Assembly (NCBI GenBank): GCA_011800805.1
Contig: MPNW01000244.1
Coordinates: forward strand, 38,971 to 62,089
DNA: 23,119 bases
Direction: 5' to 3'
From: Hirudo medicinalis
Taxonomy: Eukaryota > Annelida > Clitellata > Hirudinida > Hirudinidae
Positions 1 through 11,700 of the stretch are shown here, one piece after another. The notes below the pieces were generated by a model, which saw only the letters and a list, made by a program, of their open reading frames with translations, did no database searches and was not told the DNA's origin. The stretch's first letter is position 1. Every line of letters starts with the position of its first letter. The position numbers and the translations under genes are program-made.

Positions 1-521
1 TTTAACCTCTTACAACTATTATTAATCTAATACTTATTATTTCATTACAATAACTAACACTAATTAACAAGTCCAAATCATCTTAGTTATGCAACGGACT
101 TTAATCAAATAAATAAATAAATAAAATTGGTAATGAGAAATCAAGCGCGTTGAAACACTCTATTAAGGTTTGTTCATATACCTAAATACCGTAAACCGAT
201 CTTCTCCATTAGATCGCATTGTTAATATTAAGGTTTCTCCATGAGTGAAATCTGATTTGTATTTTTAAATGAAGTTGCATTTTCAGTTATTTTCATATTT
301 TTTTCATCCAGTTTTGAGAAAATATAAATATATATCATAATGCATGTAAATTGCATCATTAAAAGTTAGTACTTATTAAGAATCGATTGAGGAATTGAGG
401 AAGTATCGTATTATTAGAAAAGAAATTCCCGCTTTTGTTTAGTTCGCGTCTACTAGTTCAGTTCGCTGTTTTCCTTTGATCGTAGCTGTTGTTGGTAGCA
501 TCTTAAAGGTTCGAGTGAAAC
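1..521 (+). promoter_or_regulatory. 5' flank / putative promoter of the CARD-CC gene
   Basis: This AT-rich stretch precedes the start codon at 522 and holds no recognisable gene. A TATA-like run lies at about 321-335, and the stretch 430-521 is less AT-rich and could be 5' UTR. On the minus strand, 421-430 reads GGGAATTTCT, one base away from the kB consensus GGGRNWYYCC; a single such match may be chance. A copy of a dispersed repeat lies at 71-106. The transcription start cannot be placed from sequence alone. Confidence 0.35.
71..106 (+). repeat. Dispersed palindrome-like repeat, copy 1
   Basis: This copy contains GTTATGCAACGGACTTTAAT, which is identical in the copy at 19947. It begins GTCC and has GGAC near its end, so it could form a short hairpin. 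An (AAAT)n run follows directly at 107-126, as is common after a mobile-element end. The family is not recognised. Confidence 0.6.
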
Positions 522-3500
522 ATGAGTGGACAGGACATTTTTCAAAAAAACTTTCTCCCACTATGGAGAGATTTTTTGAACAATTGGTACCACCATCTTA
601 CTCGTGTCATACGTCCCAGATTCTTCTATAGTTATTTGAGGGCTAAGGGAATCTTCACTGTCGATGACGAAGAACTCGTTGAAAATACTTACGTGACAAC
701 AGCCATGAAAGCAGGTCATATTTTGCAAAAATTTAAATTTTGGAATTGTACAATCAGTAGTTATGCCTCTATATATTAAAAAAAAAATTTTTTTTAGGTT
801 GCCTTATCGACACTATATCCACCAAAGGAGAAAATGGCTTCATTGCTTTTATGGAAGTTATTGAATATTCATATCCTGATTTGTTCAGAACTCTTACAAA
901 TCTCATTCCAAGGCGTCCACCTGAATGTATGTATTTGTTCTGTGGTTTTATATTATTAAATCATTCAAAAACCCTTTATAAAATCTGCAATCATTTTGCA
1001 TTAAGTAAGAATTTAAATATTTCTCTAGCTTATCAGGCCACTGCTAGGGTCTCTATCACTGATCACCTTTTGGAGTGTTTGTCATCATTACAAGAATCTC
1101 TTCAAGAAAAAAGAGAGAATTTGGAACACATGCAGACTACCATACATACCATGAAGGTGTAGAGAAGGCTCCAGCAACATACTCATGATTTTTTTTTTAT
1201 TGTTGAGCTGTATATCGACTTGAAATCTTGAATATCTTGAAATGTTTGATCATATTTGATTCAAATCTTTAAATCTCCATAATTTCTTCTTATTTATTTT
1301 TATATTCCAAAGTATTATTCTAAATTTCTGCTTTTCAAATGTTTTGATCTTCAAATTCATCTCTGTGAATGCAGCATTTATCATGGATTGTTATGATTTG
1401 TGTTATTAATCTTGTCATAGTAAAATGACCAATTAACTATTGCTGTTATGTTCTCCACAATTATTAATGGCTTTACTAATTAGTAAGTCATTTTGAAAAT
1501 AATTGTGTCTTATTATAAAGAAATTGTTTTTATAGCAATTTTGTCCATAGAAATTTTGAATTTCATTTTCCCATAGTATTGATCAAAGTTTGTTTCATTA
1601 TTAAGATGTTTTATGTACCTCTGCAGGCTGAGTTTGACAACGAATTGAGTGGCCAGAGTGACAAGATTGAGATCCTCACAAGGGAAAATGGTAATTATGC
1701 ATTTAGATATTTGAATTTAAAAAGTAATTGCTCAGATTTTATTGGTTAAAACATGAAAATTGATTTGAACTGGCTAAGACTTTATCATAATGTAGATGTA
1801 TTTGTATAAGATAAATTAAGGAGGGAACTGGAATTATTGGAGGAAATGAGAAAGGTTTACAAACAAACTTCTGTTGAAATTAATGTTGAAAGAATACAAA
1901 GTCAAAAGATGAGGGACAGTTGGGAAAGAATGACTTCAGGTGATTTGAATTTACTTCATTTTGTTTATACCCTTAATTAATTTATTTGTTTATTCTTTTG
2001 ATTAAGGGTTTCAGGTTTTAAAGAGTGAGGGCAGTGGAATCTCGGTAGTTGTTTTTGTGCACTTTAACTTTAACTTAGATTATTATTCACCACTATTTCT
2101 ATGTAGATTTCTAAATTACTTTTTAGAATTAATTTTAAATTTTTATTTTATTATGTTGTTCTAGTTTATTTTTATAAATTCTTCAAAATAACTAAGTAAA
2201 ATGTGTCTAATGTCTTATTTGAAATCTTGTGTTTCAGATTGAGAAATTAAATGCCATGGAAGCCGAGTTAGAGAAATGGAAAGATGACAGAAAAAATTTG
2301 GAATCAACAATCGAAAAGCTTAAAGAGGATAGGGACAAGGTTATAATTTGTATTTATATTGAATTTACATCTCTATCAAATAATCATATGATTTTAACAT
2401 TCACTAAGTGCAAAAACAACTACATCTTTATTTATAAAATTATCAATTAATGATTTGTTAATGATTCTAAATTCATTTTAATATCTGGTCTGTTCAACTT
2501 TGGCAATTGGCGTTCGGATTAGCTCAGAGGGATGTGTTCCAGCATCAGCTCATTAAGGGGTCGTGCTCTCAACCCAGACTGCACTTTGGTGCTACATAAA
2601 TGGTCGGGTAGAGTAGATGGTAGAGCTTCCTTCGTTTCTGATGCGGATGCATGAGGCACTTAAATATCTCAATACAAAATGTACTTGTAGTTAATTTTTA
2701 TCAAAATACAAATTTTAATAAACACCACTGGAATGGAATGGAATGAATGAATCATTTGACTCTCAATCATCACATTTAATTGTGTGTTGCGAAGATAATT
2801 GTGTTTGCACTATATAATGCCAATAATTATCTCGTGCGTCAATTTCGTTTCAGCACAAGTCATTGTACGAAGAAATTCAACGGAAGTATAAAGATGAACA
2901 GAAAGCAAACAAGAAGCTGGACACAGAATGCTATCAATACTTGGAGAAGTACAATGAAGTTGTCGACATCATGGGGAAGTTGGAGAAGGAGATCATGGAA
3001 CAGAATATGCACAATTTTCCTTCCAATCACGTAAAATTATTTGGTATTTAATAATTGTTAATTTCTTTTAGGTACTTAAAAGCTGTGTCATAGAGTGACA
3101 ATTAAATTATGGATTTAGTTGATTTTATGTTTTTAAGTCTTGTCTTTCATCATATTATGGAATTTAAATGACACATGTCACAATTTATTATTGATCAATT
3201 GCAGTATTCTAGAAAACTGAGAAAATTAGAGACAAGAGGTAATGACAGTAAGTAAATAACATCATCATTGTCATTATTGTTTCCACTACCATAATAATCA
3301 TAATTTCTTTAACAGACAGAAATCCAGGTCGAAGGTATGCAACAGTGTTTCCAGCTTTTCCTCCGTTGCTTGTGTATCCACCGCAGTGCATTAAGAATGA
3401 AGTCAACAATTTCATTGCAAAGCAGTTTGGGAGAATCCCATCAGGTATTTAATGATTAGTCTGTTTGTAAACAATAATGAAGTGGTTGATCTGAAATGGT

Positions 3501-4536
3501 TGATGCAATCTGACTGTGCAAAAGTTTGGTGCAGTGTTCATGTAATTGACATTTCAATAATTTTGGGAACAAGTTGCAAACCTTTGCCAATTTATGAATT
3601 ACTGAATCTGTAAAGTCATTGATAATTGATAGAGCATAATGATGTGATTTAAATATGAACATTGAAGAAAGTTGTATGTTTTGTCTCAGATATAGTTACA
3701 TCTAGTGATGAAATTGTTGAACTCTTGAAAGTTATGGAGGTCCTTGACTATGAGAAGACTGACAATGGCTATCGTTGCATTAGAAATAGCAAACTAAGAC
3801 AGGTATGGTTCATGACTACTTTATATTATTTCATATTAGAGTCACCAGATAAATAATAAGAATTTGTCTTATAATCATCCTATTCTTACAATAGTTTAAA
3901 GAGTTTTTTTTACAATTAATTACAATTGATTATTTACATTGGGTGTCCCAATACACCATTTTATTGTTTGAAGATGGAAAAAACAGCATTACTTGAGATA
4001 CCTGTGACGTTTGTTGCATACCTTGCAAGAGCAAACATCAAACCCATTATTGTTGTCATTAAGTTTGTTGACGAAAAAACACCCTCGTGAGTTTTTAAAG
4101 CCGAAAGGTTTTGTATGATGTATTATTACGCTATTTCCTGCACTCTTACGCTCTACATCAGCAAAGTTATTATCTTAAAATTGGAGAGAGTTCTAACATT
4201 ACTAAGTTCAGTAATTATTATTATTATTACTATTATTAGTGATTCTAACATTTTCTAAGGGTTGATACTTTGCTGATGCTGCCTTTTATCTTTCAGAGAG
4301 GATGAAAAGTATCTTAAAAGAGAAGGCTTTGATTACAGTTGGTACATGTATTATAGGATTTTGTTTCTTTTGTATTAATCATAACATTAAAATGATGACC
4401 CATGGTTCCTATTGTTTATCTAGGTTTAGTTATAAGTTATTTTTCAGACACAATTGAAGTTGATCCAAAGTTTAAAGCTAACACAAGGAAACTTGAAGAA
4501 GCAGTACTTCCTAATTTGAAATCACTTGTTAGTTAA
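522..4536 (+). CDS. CARD-coiled-coil adaptor (CARMA/CARD9-type) with GUK-like C-terminus
   Basis: Fourteen coding exons are inferred: 522-714, 798-926, 1029-1156, 1627-1690, 1811-1939, 2007-2044, 2238-2339, 2854-3030, 3205-3247, 3316-3444, 3690-3802, 3974-4086, 4297-4337 and 4448-4536. Every junction is GT-AG, the phases agree, and the total is 1488 nt (495 residues plus TAA). Residues about 5-107 form a CARD; joining exons 1 and 2 gives TAMKAG then CLIDTISTKGENG, which follows the CARD9/10/11/14 pattern. Residues about 110-330 are charged, heptad-rich coiled coil. Residues about 340-495 resemble the degenerate guanylate-kinase tail of CARMA proteins, most clearly around MEKTALLEI (residue 416 on) and KPIIVVI. 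No PDZ or SH3 is visible. In the family, the CARD nucleates BCL10 filaments and the coiled coil drives oligomerisation upstream of MALT1 and NF-kB, in the cytoplasm or at membranes; that role here is inference. The family assignment is firm, the GUK call moderate. The 38-nt sixth exon and the weak acceptor of exon 5 are the least certain parts. Confidence 0.85.
2505..2690 (+). repeat. Possible degenerate tRNA-derived SINE in intron
   Basis: This stretch, GC-richer than its surroundings, lies in an intron of the CARD-CC gene. It contains TTAGCTCAGAGGG, close to a tRNA A-box, but no convincing B-box or cloverleaf. It could be a decayed SINE or plain intron sequence. Confidence 0.25.
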
Positions 4537-7024
4537 GAGAAACATGGAAATATCTCTTTTCGTGCTTGTGGCAATTGTACATGCTTACAATGTGGAATTA
4601 TATCATGCAACTGTGCATACTCTCAATTTTTTATTTGTTGTGATATTGTGCATCCTAAAAACCTCACCTTTATGCCAGTGAATGTTTTATTTTTAATTTT
4701 ATATGAGTGGCCATTCACAATAGTTGCCATTTTGTAGGTTTGGGAGACCTTAAATAATTTTTTATGGGTATATTAAGTAGAACAGCGCCTTTATGATTTC
4801 CTAGGTCCTAGCGAGCGACGCGCCCTTGTTTGGAGTTGCAATTAGGGTCTGTTTTCTCAACTTTGAGTAATGTTAGTTGAGAAATGTGTACCCAACATCT
4901 TCCTTTTTCATAATATGCAGCTTAAAACATGACGTTGCCAGTTTTTACTTTGTTCTTTTTTTTTAAATTTACTTCGTTGATAGATATTTTATTTCACTTT
5001 TGAGATCACATTTTTTGTTATTAGGGGTCCAAAATTTCTGTTTGGCAGCCTTGCACAAGAATTGTCGACTATTATTTTGAAAAGTAGCTACTGTCTCAAG
5101 CATTTAAATATCACGTTAAAAAGCTTAAATTTTTTGCCTTGTTTGCTAATCTCCGACTTGAGCCTTGTCAGGCCGGAAACTTTGCTCACTTTTTCAGAAT
5201 AAAAATGATGGGTATTTCATCGTTTTGGATCCTACCCTGCGACGCAACTAAATACACATTAATTGCCACACAAAAAGTAATAAACATTTCTATTGTTCTT
5301 ATCGAGCACAGCAAACTTGGTTAAAGTGAAACAAATGCGAAATTTCGAGGTGAAAAGGATTATGACTCGAACTCAAATCAAACATCTAGCTAATTTATGT
5401 TCGATTCGATAAATCTTAAAGAAAAATACATCTAAAACCACGAATTACGTGCAAACAAATATGATAAACCCTCCAAGAAAATAATCTATTACCTACAGGA
5501 GCAATGACCAATCACAACATATGCATCGGGATTTGCATCAATAGGAGTTCGAAGAGTTGCAACTCAGCTGCTCAACTCATGATGGGGACACCTCAAAAAT
5601 AGTTTTCAAGAAAGAAGCAATAACAAACAAACCAAACATAAATGAGCAAAAACATTCCAGAAAAAAAAGTTCCAGGGCTGATCACGGATTGTTGTCACAA
5701 ACAATTTAACGAGGGATTGATAAATTATATTTACAATGCATTTGGGTTAATTTATCTACTCATGCAAGCAAAGGAAAAAAAGGTGACAGACTAGTAAATT
5801 GGTCAGAATAAGCAGCAGCAGCAGCATAAATATCCACTAACATCTTACAAGAATTTCATCAACTAAGTGGAATTTCACAAGATTTATAGAAGTAATATCA
5901 CCGAAAATATCTAGTAAACATTTATCAAACAGGTACTGGTACTTTTCATGTGGATAAAATAAATGCAAATCCTCAACTAACACTGATTTAAAAGACACAA
6001 AATTGCACAAAGATGAGTAGACTAGTACCAAAAACAGTCTTTCATCATCAAGAGCTCCCTACAAACAAAACAAGTTCAAGTAACATCTGAGCCAACAACC
6101 AACGATCACGACTCTACCTTGCATTCCTCTGCTTCAATAAAAAAAAAGTCAAGCGATGCAAAACTCTGGGTATATGAAAAAGCAATCTCTGAAAGGCACA
6201 TTACAAGGCAAGGTTGTCTGTAAATAGTAAAGGCAGGTTGAAAATAGGCATCCTCGGGCAATGTGCACTCTTTCAATCGAAGGAAGAAATCAGACGCTGT
6301 TATCGATAACATTGCATTGAAATAATTCTTAACAGATCCATTTCAAGTTGATTTAACACAAAATTTGTCCAACAAATGTATAAGAAAACAACTTATAATT
6401 CCAAACCTCAGCCAATCACAACCAGGATGAAAACAAAAGCTCAAAACATTGCATGAGCACACCTGGATGTCATGATAGTAAATTGGACCCACACTCCTGT
6501 GCCATCCACACTTCTGGTCCAGCATATTATAGAGCAAGACACCAGTAAGGAATGATAAACAAGTCGAAGGTACGTTTCATAGTTCGGTACTAGATCGTAT
6601 ATTGTGTAGATCGCACGTGGCATGAATCAGGATCGCGGTCAGTGACTTATCTTATTTGAGCTCTATTTAAAAATTTATGATTTATCATACAAACGCATCG
6701 ACCGACTTAACAATGACAATCGTCAAGACATGACAGAATGAAAATATGACTTTAGAAGATAATAGAGCTTTAAGGAGGCAGTTTAAAGCACACACAAGAA
6801 AAATAAAGAGGAGATTAAGAGAAAAAAAACCTGTAAGCATTCATGAGTGAATTGGGCTAGGCCATCAGAAACGTTTGGCAGTGTCATGAAGGAAAACAAA
6901 AATATAGGACACCAGCTGGATTGTAAGAATGTGAGCAAATTTTGATGCAGCAAAACCTTCAAAGTCCCAAAAGGATCCCAAAAGGGCACTCAATATGTCG
7001 AGGAAATTGAAAAACAAGCAGCAG
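4537..7024. other. Convergent intergenic region, 3' UTRs of two genes
   Basis: The CARD-CC gene ends on the left and the HMG-box gene ends on the right, so this 2.5 kb must hold both 3' UTRs. Candidate plus-strand polyadenylation signals AATAAA occur at 5198-5203 and 5279-5284, both far from the stop. No clear signal for the minus-strand gene was seen. A short (AGC)5 run is at 5811-5825. The small open frames on both strands show no family resemblance, no supporting splice sites and no biased composition, so I see no further gene. Confidence 0.5.
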
Positions 7025-8701
7025 TTAAAATTGCCCCTCCTTTGATTTAGGAGACATTTCAATCTGTTGACCACTGCTGATGTTGCTATTCATGATGGCC
7101 ATTTGCTGGATGGAGCTATTGGAAGCAAACTGGAGCGAGGTGGTTGATTGAACTTGCAAGGAATTATTTTGTTGAATGGCTGAGTTCCAGTGTTGGTGGA
7201 AGAAATCGTTTTGTTGTTTCAGCTGGTGAATCAATCCATAGGCTTGTTCTAATTCTTTCATTAATCTCAAAACCTGAAACATATAATGAGGCTTTCAAAA
7301 ACATCCTCCTCAAAATATGAATATAAACAATCTTTCACTGATGAGAATGACATTTTCATAATGAATATTGAAAAAAGTCCCAGGAAGGTACTTAGTGCCA
7401 AAAGAATATTGAAAGTAAGCAGTGATATTTCAATATTTTGATGTATCTGTTATCAACTAATTAGTCAACCTAATTTCAAATTTAATTTTAATCTAAATTT
7501 TAATTTAACTTTAATAATTCAAAGCAAAATCTAATGTCACCGGAAGTTTAGCAAGAGCCGATCGTAAATTGGTAATGAATACGCCTACTTCTTGAGACTT
7601 TTCCACGAGAGCACTCCTTAGCAGCAGCTTCTCAGCATCGACTCCAGCCTGCAAAAGGTCCGAATGAAGACCATTTGAAGTGAGGTTTTCAATGTTTAAG
7701 TGCTGCTTGATATCACTGTTAGATTTAATGGAGAAAGTCATCAGTCTTTTGAATTGCTGGGCTTGGTGCTGGCTCTGCAATGAAGAAATGAGATTTGTTT
7801 GATTGCTTCCTAAATGTTCTTGCTCGGTGCTGTCCCCAGATAGCTGCTGCCAAGACCATGAGTTTGTGCTGGCAGTACAGTTTGGAAGGGTCTGCAAGGC
7901 TGATTGGTGTAGGTCTCCTGCTATATTGTTCTGACTGAGGAAATATTAATGCATCAAATTAATACGTAGCAGGAAATAAAACTGGTTTCAAAATTTAAAA
8001 TGAAAAAGTCCCAAGCATGATCAGCATTGTTGATTTAATTACCTAAGCAACGAGTTGTGAATGGAGATTCCATTGAGTAACTGGTCATTGCCTGTGCTGT
8101 TGTCAGCAAACATGGATGTTCCTTCATAGATATTTTGTCCGGTCATGTCAGAAACCAGGTTGTCTTGACTGACAATCAAATCAGATTGGGACCAGACTTG
8201 TGAGAAGGGGGGCAATCCAACGGGAGTGAGGACTTCATTCGATGAGTGCAAGGAAGTGAGATCGGCATTCAATTCTTGCTGCATTGTGGCCTCGACCTTC
8301 CCAGAAGTTGAGTTCTGGCGACTCGTTTTACGAGAGGTCGGTTTCTCTTTCTGGTCCTTTTTCCGAGTGCGTGGCTTAATGAGATCAGAAGCCTGCAGTC
8401 CCGTAGCTTGGAGATATTGCTGCAGTTCCGTATCATATCTGGCCTGAAATTACACCTGGTCATCATGATCTACTAAATTTCCAATATTTGACTTTAATTC
8501 TACGTGCCAATCTCACCAAACATGTAATAACAAAGACAACAACATTAATTTATTAAACAGANATATCTGGCCTGAAATTACACCTGGTCATCATGATCTA
8601 CTAAATTTCCAATATTTGACTTTAATTCTACGTGCCAATCTCACCAAACATGTAATAACAAAGACAACAACATTAATTTATTAAACAGAAAAAATAATGT
8701 C

Positions 8702-8747
<46 letters not shown>

Positions 8748-11700
8748 GCTAATTTAAAATGTGCCATTTGCATGGCATCAGAAGTGCCTTTGTGTCTTTA
8801 TTAGCTTCATGTCGGTGTCCTGACGGGGTGGGTCTTCAGGTGACGTTTGAAGAGCTCCAGGGATGGTTGAGCTCTTACGAGGGTGGTAATGCATTCCAGA
8901 TAGCAGGAGAGGCATAAGAGAAGCCTCTGTTAATGAGGGATGATTTGTGAACTGGTTAGCTTAGTTGAATGCTGGAAGATGAAAGAAGACCAGGTGTGTG
9001 GCAGCTGAGAATGAGTTGGTGGAGATAGGGTGGATTGGATGTCGTGTGAGTTTGATATGTCATGAAGGCAATTTTGAAGATGATGCTATTATGGATAGGC
9101 AACCAGTGCAATTGCTTCAGGCAGTCAGTGCTATTAAGGATGAGGTTAAGAAGAACAAGTTTAGCAAGTTTGTTTTGTACACGTTGTAAGGAATGGATCA
9201 AGGAGACAGATGTACCTTAGAGAAGGGAATTGCAGTAATCCAGGCAAGGGCAAAAGTTGTGCCCATATGAGGTGATTGCATGATTTGACAAAGGAGGCAG
9301 AATGTTCTTTAAAGCTGAGGTGAGAATTGAAAGTAACAAGGAAGAGTTTAAGAGTAGTAGAAGGAAGGAGTGTGCCTGTGACATTTATGGAGGATGGGGG
9401 GAGAGTTTTTAGGCAGGCAGTTGTGCAGATGAACATTATTTTGGATTTTTTTTGGATTATTGTGGATTCAGTTGAAGAAAGTTAATGAGGTGCCAATCAT
9501 TGATGGCATCTCTGCAATTCTGCAGATTTCCGAGTCGATTGGACATGCTATGGCTGGAGAGGATAGAGAAGAGATGTCATATGCATATTGATGGAAAGAT
9601 ACTTCAAAGTCATGAATGATGTTGAACAAAGGTGAAGTGTAGATTGTGAAAAGCAAAGGTCCCTGGACAAAGCACTCAAGCTCAACTGGAGTGGAGGAGT
9701 GGTTGCCAAGTTTCACATATTGGATTCTATTAGAAAGGTCAGACTGTATCCAAGAGAATGCAAGGCCAGCGATTCCAAAGGCGGACTTAAGTCTCTCCAA
9801 CAGTATCTGGTGGTTGATAGTATCAAATGCAATCAAGAGGCCATGAGGGTGCAATTGCCCTTGTCACATATGTCAGAGAGATTGTTGAAGATGTGTGAAA
9901 GCAGTTTCTTTAGAAAAACCGTGTCTGTAGGCAGATCGGAAAGAAGAGACGTCAGAGGATGCGGTAATATGAGGATGAATTCTGGACAGAATGAGTCTTT
10001 TAGGCACTTTTGACATGGTAGGAATATTGGAGATAGGTCCGTAATTGGCAGGAGAGCTTGGGTCAAGACTTGGCTTTTTAAGAAGGAGGAGAACTTGGGT
10101 CCTTTTGAAGATAGAGGGAAAAATGCCAGTGCTGAAAAAGAGGTTTGCGAGTTTAGAGAGAATTAGAGATAGGATTAGTGTGTATTTCTTGAGCAAATGA
10201 GTAGGGAGAGAGTCAAGAGAAGATGACTTGTTGGGCAGTGAATGAATGAGCTTAAGAACCTCTTCTGAAGACAGAGGTTGGAGGACTGAGATTGGTACCT
10301 GAGAATTGCCTGGTAGGGAAGGGAGAGATGGGTGATGAGGTGAGGGTGTTGGTAATTGATGAATTTTGGTGATCTTTGAGATGAAAAATGAATTGAATGA
10401 GTTAACAAGAGTGGAGCACTCCATCTTCTGTATAGTATTGAGTGGGACGACTGTGAAGGAGTTTGTGGATGGAATGCCACATGGAACAGGGATTAGCATC
10501 CAAGTTGAGTTCCTCCTTAATGGAGGTGGTCCGGAGTTTAAGATGGCCATCTTGGCAGCTTCTTTAGCAGACTCGTGTAGTTACTTAATAGAATTTATCC
10601 TTTCCCAAGTGTCTCCTAAAGTTAGTTAATGACCCTTTTTGCCCCATCACTTGTCATTTTCCTCTCAATTTTGTTTTATTTACTCAAAGTAAAATGCCCT
10701 AATACTGAAGAATCACAAAAACATGCCCCAAATTATGTCCCTGTTTTTAAGGACTGAAATCAATGCATGGTGAAACACAAAAGACTTTGGATTAAGACTG
10801 ACTTTATCGTTAAGGAATTCTTCATTAAATCTCTGCTTGTCAACTTCACTCAGTTCTCTCCAAACTCTTCCAATGTTGGCTCCTACCTCACATACAGTCA
10901 TGCCAGGGTTAGCTGCTTTTACTTTCTGCCAGATCTGGTATATAAAAACTTTAACTGATAATTTTGATAAAATATTTAGTACCAAAGTTGAGAAAATTAA
11001 GGAAATGTATAAAATTATCTCAGAGCACATCATATACTTTCTAAATAATTATACAAATTTCAATCAATTTTGTAATAAATTTAATGTTTATTCCAACTAA
11101 TAACTGAATACATAGTTTGTAATAAAAATGTTTATTCCAACTCATCTTTTTAATTAATTATGTAAAAACACAAGTCATCAAGTACGAATCTTAATAGCAA
11201 CACATGGAATGAACATCTTAAACATCTTTTGAAATGTCTGGCATTATAGCTCAACGTAAATAAAATATAGTTTCTAAACCAGTGAATGGAATGCATAATC
11301 ATAATATCATAATCATTAGCTTTGAACCCCTTCATATTAAAAGGGTGTAGAGAAATTCCAAAGCAGTGAAAAGTTACATGATGTGGGACACTAACCCCTT
11401 TGCTAAATCTCATGTATGGAGACAAGGGCTTCTTGGGTGGTGGAGGCAATTCTGTAGTCTTCTTGATTGATTTCAAGTCACTTTTGTCGATCCCAATAGC
11501 ATCTTCAGGTGATGACATAACTGGAGACATCAGTGAACATCCGGCCAATGCAGTTGCTCGATTGTTTGTATATCCAATTGTCGAACTAGAAAACAGACAT
11601 TCTTTTAATGATTGTAGGCAAGTTAATGAAGTGATATAAATCACATCCAGTATAATTAATTGCATTTGAATATCCTCATATCATATCATATCATATCATC

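Noticed and set aside
2507..2580. tRNA gene suggested by an A-box-like string
   Set aside because: No B-box, acceptor stem or cloverleaf could be drawn. It is listed only as a weak SINE candidate.
5837..6623. Several 60-70-codon minus-strand open frames
   Set aside because: They overlap one another, lack family resemblance or splice support, and lie in a convergent 3' region; they are expected by chance.
9646..10629. Plus-strand open frames across the LINE
   Set aside because: They are antisense shadows of the reverse-transcriptase remnant and have no resemblance of their own.
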